The notes beneath the pieces were generated by a model. It did not search any database. It was not told the DNA's origin and saw only the letters and a list, made by a program, of their open reading frames with translations. Of a stretch of 64,000 nucleotides of DNA, positions 60,483 to 64,000 are shown piece by piece (positions within the stretch are counted from its first letter, which is position 1; every line of letters begins with the position of its first letter). Both the position numbers and the translations under genes were made by a program. The DNA comes from a virus: IMG/VR virus record IMGVR_UViG_3300023083_000001, positions 140,199-204,198 of that record, one strand, 5' to 3'.

Positions 60483-61560
60483 CTGGAAGTTGACCAATTA
60501 CCAGAATATCCAAACGTTCATTCAAGTACACCGCTTCGGCTGTTGTCAAGCCGTTACTCAGTGTCTTGTCTTCCTTAGACTGGATCAGGAAACGCTTGAT
60601 AGCCGTGATCTCTTGCAATAGACGATCGTAGCCTGCGCGTTTACCAAACTCCAGTACCACAGACGCCACTTCCATCTTCTGAGCAATCAGCGCCCAGATC
60701 ACTTGGAAGGTCGGAGTCATCGAAGGAAACCCCACCGCTTGCAAGTAATTCTCACCGTAGACCGCTGGGATGCTGGAGAGGATCTGATTAGCCGTCATGG
60801 CTTTACCAGAGATCTTACTCACAGCGTCTGCAACAATCTCATCGGCGTGATGGTTGTTATTGTTTTGCATGAAGGTCAAGTTCGTTCCTACAGGAGATGC
60901 GTACTTCAGACCCAACGCCACCTGCACCTTATTAAAGATCGCAACGTTCAAGTGACTCTTGAGTGCACCCACCAGAGGAACCGTAGTCAGGTATTCTTCC
61001 ATGAGTTTACCAGGGTTAGCTGACTGCCACATCTTCCACTGAGCTGCCAGCAGAGGGATGTCGATGTGAATGATCGCCAGACCTGGGTTCCTGATCACCA
61101 TCTCGTTCTTCACACCCAGCTCAACGATGGTAGTATCACTCAGAGAGTGCTGGATGATTTCGATGGGGGTTACTGACTTCCAGTCACGCCACAGATCCAT
61201 TGCAGTCCAGCGAGCACTCCTGGCGTAGACCACGATCTCTGGACACCCTGGATAGAAGTTACTGTCAGTAAAGATTCGACCTTTACTGAAGCTTGAGGTA
61301 ATATCTAACGAGGAGCAGATATTCTTTGCGTTAACCTCAACCTTGGACATGTAGCTGACAAGGTCGCCGTTGAACTCAACCGTGAGGGAGATCAGCAGCT
61401 TCATTAATAGGTGAGAACTGTCCAACCGTCCAGTCGATGTGGAACGCTGTTGGATCAGACGCTGGTAGTTCAGATCGACCTGTTCTCTTAGGTAACCCAT
61501 GCGGGCATACTGGAACGGCGAACGATCAGTAAAGTTGGAGGGGTTGAATAACTGATACAT
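60478..61560 (-). CDS. Putative virion protein, 360 aa
   Basis: ATG 61560 on the minus strand. The N-terminal 60 residues are polar and aromatic (FTDRSPFQYARMGYLREQVD). Mixed middle (CPEIVVYARSARWTAMDLWRDW; GLAIIHIDIPLLAAQWKMW), and a helical C-terminus (RLLQEITAIKRFLIQSKEDKTL). No motif recognised. It is convergent with the polymerase group and divergent from the shell-protein leader. A late tail or head component is plausible. Confidence 0.6.
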   Translation of the reverse strand: MYQLFNPSNFTDRSPFQYARMGYLREQVDLNYQRLIQQRSTSTGRLDSSHLLMKLLISLTVEFNGDLVSYMSKVEVNAKNICSSLDITSSFSKGRIFTDSNFYPGCPEIVVYARSARWTAMDLWRDWKSVTPIEIIQHSLSDTTIVELGVKNEMVIRNPGLAIIHIDIPLLAAQWKMWQSANPGKLMEEYLTTVPLVGALKSHLNVAIFNKVQVALGLKYASPVGTNLTFMQNNNNHHADEIVADAVSKISGKAMTANQILSSIPAVYGENYLQAVGFPSMTPTFQVIWALIAQKMEVASVVLEFGKRAGYDRLLQEITAIKRFLIQSKEDKTLSNGLTTAEAVYLNERLDILVIGQLPA

Positions 61561-61725
61561 GTCCGTCCCTATTCGATGGTTATGTATAAAATTACGGAGG
61601 TACTACTATCTTATGTAATTAAACTTACAGCCTGCCTTCCAGCAGGTTATGCCGTAGTCTATTACCCAATCTGGTTTATTCATGGTATTGGCAGCGTAAA
61701 GAAAGTGGATCTAAAAAATCTACAC

Positions 61726-61748
61726 TAATACATTACCTACTTGAATGA
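61726..61748 (+). promoter_or_regulatory. Early-promoter-like motif for the shell gene
   Basis: ATACATTACCTACTTGAATGA has both halves of the recurrent element, preceded by an A-rich stretch (AAAAAATC). It is about 180 bases before the shell-protein start. Confidence 0.7.
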
Positions 61749-61928
61749 ATACACTAGGTTGTTGAAGTTCGCCCGTTTAATACCCGGTGGTACGCCGGGG
61801 AGTCTAGGCCCGAGTGGCTCACGACGGTGGGTTATTCTTTACGGGAATCCCTGATGCGATAGGGGTAACTGTACATCGGACAAATCCGTCCAGCAATCGC
61901 GAACATATGTTCCATTAAGGAGTGCTTC
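61749..61928 (+). promoter_or_regulatory. Long structured leader of the shell gene
   Basis: Between the promoter motif and the start there are about 180 bases with four evident hairpins: CCCGGTG-GTA-CGCCGGG (61783-61799), ATCCCT with AGGGGT (61847-61866), CGGA-CAAA-TCCG (61877-61888) and the palindrome GAACATATGTTC (61901-61912). CCCGT (61772-61776) can also pair with ACGGG (61841-61845), enclosing the first hairpin. The ribosome site AAGGAG follows. The whole gene-free stretch is 61561-61928. Confidence 0.5.
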
Positions 61929-63908
61929 ATGAGCAATAACGACGATTTCCAAACACGTAGCGACAGCCAACCCGAGGGCCGTCAGCCACGCCAGGAATCC
62001 CAAAGCAACGACCGTGCACAAGCCCGCGACGAGCGCCCTCGTCAAAGCCAACGCAATGACGGTGAGCAAGTGACTCTGGCTGACCTCGGTCGTCTGAACG
62101 CACGTCCTGGTGTCGGTGGTCTGTCTGACGCAGCTCTGGTAGCAATGATCGAAGCTTTCGACGGCGCCAAAGCGTTCGACAAGCCAAACGTTCCTGAAGC
62201 AGTAAGCCGCAAGCGTTTCCGCGTGCTGCCACTGGATCAGAGCACTGGCCGTACGTCACTGTCCAGCCTCCTGGTCGTTCTGCCGACCGAAATCGCTGGC
62301 AAACTCTTCACCCTGGTTTACGTTCTGCTGATCGAACAGCCGGGCGGCCCAGGTCTGCGTACTCTGTCTGATCGTGGCGAGCAATTCGAAGCCCTGATCC
62401 TGCCAGAAGACGTGATGACCGATCGTTACATCACCGTCATCAAGAGCCAGGTTGCCAACCTGCAAGACAACTCGAACATTCTGATCGTCGGTAGCCAAGT
62501 GCTGTTGTACAGCACCGTAGCCACCATCACCGAGAAAGAAGGTCAAGCTGCAATCGCCGCCGTCTACGACAACGCGCTCGACGCCATCTCCGGCTTCCGC
62601 GAAAACATCGTCGACGCACTGAGCGACAAACGCAACGACGGCATGCGTATCAACCCTGGCATGATTGCCCGGACTGACCGCCTGGAAGTGTCTTTCGATT
62701 ACAGCGGCAAAACCATCTCCGACTCTTCGGGTCTGCCGGTGCGTTCTGACGTGACTTCTGCCCTGTACTACTCGGCAGCAGCCCCTGAAGAAGAAAACCT
62801 GTACTCCCGTACTCTGCTCGGCGAAGTCCGCGCTGGCCTGGACCTGTTCCTGACCGACGACGGCGTCGATCGTACCATCCCAAGCTTCGGTTCGCGCCGT
62901 CGCCGCGCTGGTGGTCGTGATGAAGTGGATCAGCCATTCTGGCAGCCAGTGTTCAACATCACTTCGATCAACTGCCCTGCTGGCATTCCGTTCTCGCTGG
63001 AACTGGCTCAGCTGTTGCTGGCCCAGGTAGCACTGCAATCCAACGACTATCGTTGGGCGAACGTGCTGCGTCCTCGTTCCACCATCGCCGGTGGTCTGAA
63101 GCCAGTCGCACAACTGTCGCACCTGCACCTGCTGAACCCGGACAAGGAAAAGGCCGCCGTCATCAACGACGTCAGCCAGAACATGTCCGATCCCGATCTG
63201 TACGACTTCCTCGACGTCACTGTCAAACCGGAAATCGTATTCGGCATGGCGATCCCTTCCAGCGGCGAGAAATCTTGGGTGCTCAGCATCTACGAGCGTA
63301 TCGCACTGGCAGATCCGCGTGACGCCGAGAAACTGATCGACACCTTGTTCGCATCGGCCGACGTTCTGACCGGTGGTCGTTTCACGAAACTGTACGACGA
63401 ACTCTCCAACGGCACCAACCCGTCGCCGGTTGCGGCATACGGCACTCGCGCCTTCACCGGCACCTGGACCGATACCGACGGCAACGTGCGTCCTCTGAGC
63501 GAATGGAACGTTCCGGCGGTCCTGACTTCGGTTGGCGTGAAGAACCCAGAGCTGGCTCAAGACTACCAGTACACCTTCGAAGACCGTCGTCACTCGGTCG
63601 ACTACAGCTTGGCACAACGCAACGGCATCCTGTCGCGCATTGTTCCAGGTCTGCACATCGTCGGTACCTGTGAGCAACTGAGCTTCCACCCTTGGTACAT
63701 CCAAGCGTTGTCTCTGGCCCTGGCTGATGCGAACATGGCATCGCTGCCAACCAGCGGTGATGGCCTGCAACAGTCGCGTCGTGTGGGTAGCACCGACTTC
63801 TCGGCGTTCGCTACTGCGGATATCGGCTCTTCGCGCCGTCGTCCAAACGACACTGCTGATCGTGGCCGTGGTCGCGATCGCTTCAATGGCGGTGGCAACT
63901 ACTACTGA
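61929..63908 (+). CDS. chmA: Probable phage nucleus shell protein (chimallin, ChmA)
   Basis: 659 aa, ATG 61929 with AAGGAG upstream. The first 60 residues are polar, charged and disorder-like (Gln/Arg-rich). The ordered body (about 60-590) is alpha/beta. The last 45 residues are Arg/Gly-rich (FATADIGSSRRRPNDTADRG, RDRFNGGGNYY). ChmA proteins of relatives are about 600-640 aa and use flexible N- and C-terminal segments to link tetramers into the shell. Codons are the most biased in the window with C-ending, and the early-type promoter and long leader fit the most abundant early protein. It is 10 kb from phuZ, as in phiKZ where gp54 and gp39 are close. I cannot recall a family motif, so an abundant virion protein is the alternative. 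A T-tract terminator follows. Confidence 0.6.
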   Translation: MSNNDDFQTRSDSQPEGRQPRQESQSNDRAQARDERPRQSQRNDGEQVTLADLGRLNARPGVGGLSDAALVAMIEAFDGAKAFDKPNVPEAVSRKRFRVLPLDQSTGRTSLSSLLVVLPTEIAGKLFTLVYVLLIEQPGGPGLRTLSDRGEQFEALILPEDVMTDRYITVIKSQVANLQDNSNILIVGSQVLLYSTVATITEKEGQAAIAAVYDNALDAISGFRENIVDALSDKRNDGMRINPGMIARTDRLEVSFDYSGKTISDSSGLPVRSDVTSALYYSAAAPEEENLYSRTLLGEVRAGLDLFLTDDGVDRTIPSFGSRRRRAGGRDEVDQPFWQPVFNITSINCPAGIPFSLELAQLLLAQVALQSNDYRWANVLRPRSTIAGGLKPVAQLSHLHLLNPDKEKAAVINDVSQNMSDPDLYDFLDVTVKPEIVFGMAIPSSGEKSWVLSIYERIALADPRDAEKLIDTLFASADVLTGGRFTKLYDELSNGTNPSPVAAYGTRAFTGTWTDTDGNVRPLSEWNVPAVLTSVGVKNPELAQDYQYTFEDRRHSVDYSLAQRNGILSRIVPGLHIVGTCEQLSFHPWYIQALSLALADANMASLPTSGDGLQQSRRVGSTDFSAFATADIGSSRRRPNDTADRGRGRDRFNGGGNYY

Positions 63909-63936
63909 GTCTGGTAGTAGTCGTTAGGGTATAGAT

Positions 63937-63974
63937 CAGGAGAGGGGTAATTCCCTCTCCTGCTTCTTTTTTTT
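63937..63974 (+). terminator. Intrinsic terminator with T-tract
   Basis: CAGGAGAGGG (63937-63946) pairs with CCCTCTCCTG (63953-63962), then CTTC and eight T. Confidence 0.85.
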
Positions 63975-63995
63975 CTTATCCCTAGGAGATCGTGT

Positions 63996-64000
63996 ATGGA
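63996..64000 (+). CDS. Start of a further gene, truncated by the window edge
   Basis: ATG 63996 with TAGGAG (63983-63988) 7 bases upstream. Only the first codons are visible. In phiKZ the gene after the shell gene is an RNA polymerase subunit (gp55), so that is the first thing to test. Confidence 0.5.

Noticed and set aside
62256-63770. 504-codon frame on the minus strand opposite the shell gene
   Set aside because: Same cause: codon bias of the real gene keeps stops away. No start signal, and the composition is unlike a protein.
1-64000. tRNA genes, CRISPR arrays, insertion sequences, integrase or repressor
   Set aside because: I found no cloverleaf, regular repeat-spacer pattern, transposase motifs or lysogeny genes; a dedicated tRNA scan could still find one in the gaps.
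1-64000. Annotating late promoters from the TATG element
   Set aside because: A 4-base element is far too common to place without transcript data. It is only mentioned where it coincides with hairpins.

Overview
This window is part of the genome of a jumbo tailed phage (myovirus) of the phiKZ-like, nucleus-forming group (Chimalliviridae). The evidence is a contractile tail sheath and tube pair, a terminase large subunit, a giant tail protein with a transglycosylase domain lying next to two subunits of a multisubunit RNA polymerase, a prohead protease, a PhuZ-type tubulin, and a probable nucleus shell protein (chimallin, ChmA). Gene order matches blocks known from phiKZ (gp175-gp181, gp25-gp30), with some inversions. 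The host cannot be read directly. Base composition near half GC and Shine-Dalgarno starts fit a gammaproteobacterial host such as Pseudomonas or an enterobacterium (inference). There is no sign of lysogeny and no tRNA, CRISPR or insertion sequence that I can support.

Layout. 1-7.3 kb: a partial gene, a convergent structural-type gene, a RecA/UvsX-like ATPase with a degenerate P-loop, a run of small unknown genes, and a possible NADAR-fold protein. 7.4-27.8 kb: virion block. A 331-aa protein is followed by minus-strand genes for a 650-aa protein and the 2210-aa tail lysozyme-type protein. Divergently, virion RNA polymerase beta' and beta parts lead into head genes, the prohead protease and a 469-aa protein with a Gly-rich hydrophobic core. 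27.9-32.7 kb: accessory/early block with a GIY-YIG homing endonuclease, several small proteins with highly biased codons, and a set of small unknowns. 32.8-44.8 kb: tail tube and sheath (minus), then gp28-, gp27- and gp26-like virion proteins and TerL (plus), then a minus-strand 412/406-aa protein. 44.9-50.8 kb: early-type small genes in tight TAATG-coupled operons, plus a roughly 400-base gene-free stretch that looks like a structured non-coding RNA. 50.8-53 kb: minus-strand protein, PhuZ and a zinc-ribbon protein. 53.1-57.1 kb: ten overlapping small genes that look like one very diverged paralogous family. 57.1-60.4 kb: the DNA polymerase (B-type motifs B and C only) and small genes. 60.5-64 kb: a minus-strand virion-type protein, a long structured leader and the shell protein.

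How it fits together. The packaged RNA polymerase (two large subunits here) would transcribe early genes after injection. A recurrent element, roughly TCACACATTAC followed by a TTGAA-like block, sits in front of early-type genes (27.9, 29.0, 29.4, 44.9, 46.1, 61.9 kb) and resembles the phiKZ early promoter core TATATTAC. Early products would include the shell protein and the PhuZ filament that centres the nucleus. Virion genes tend to end in perfect GC hairpins flanked by CATA/TATG with no T-tract, whereas early genes tend to end in hairpins with a T-tract. Functional names rest on motifs and gene order read by eye. No database search was run.
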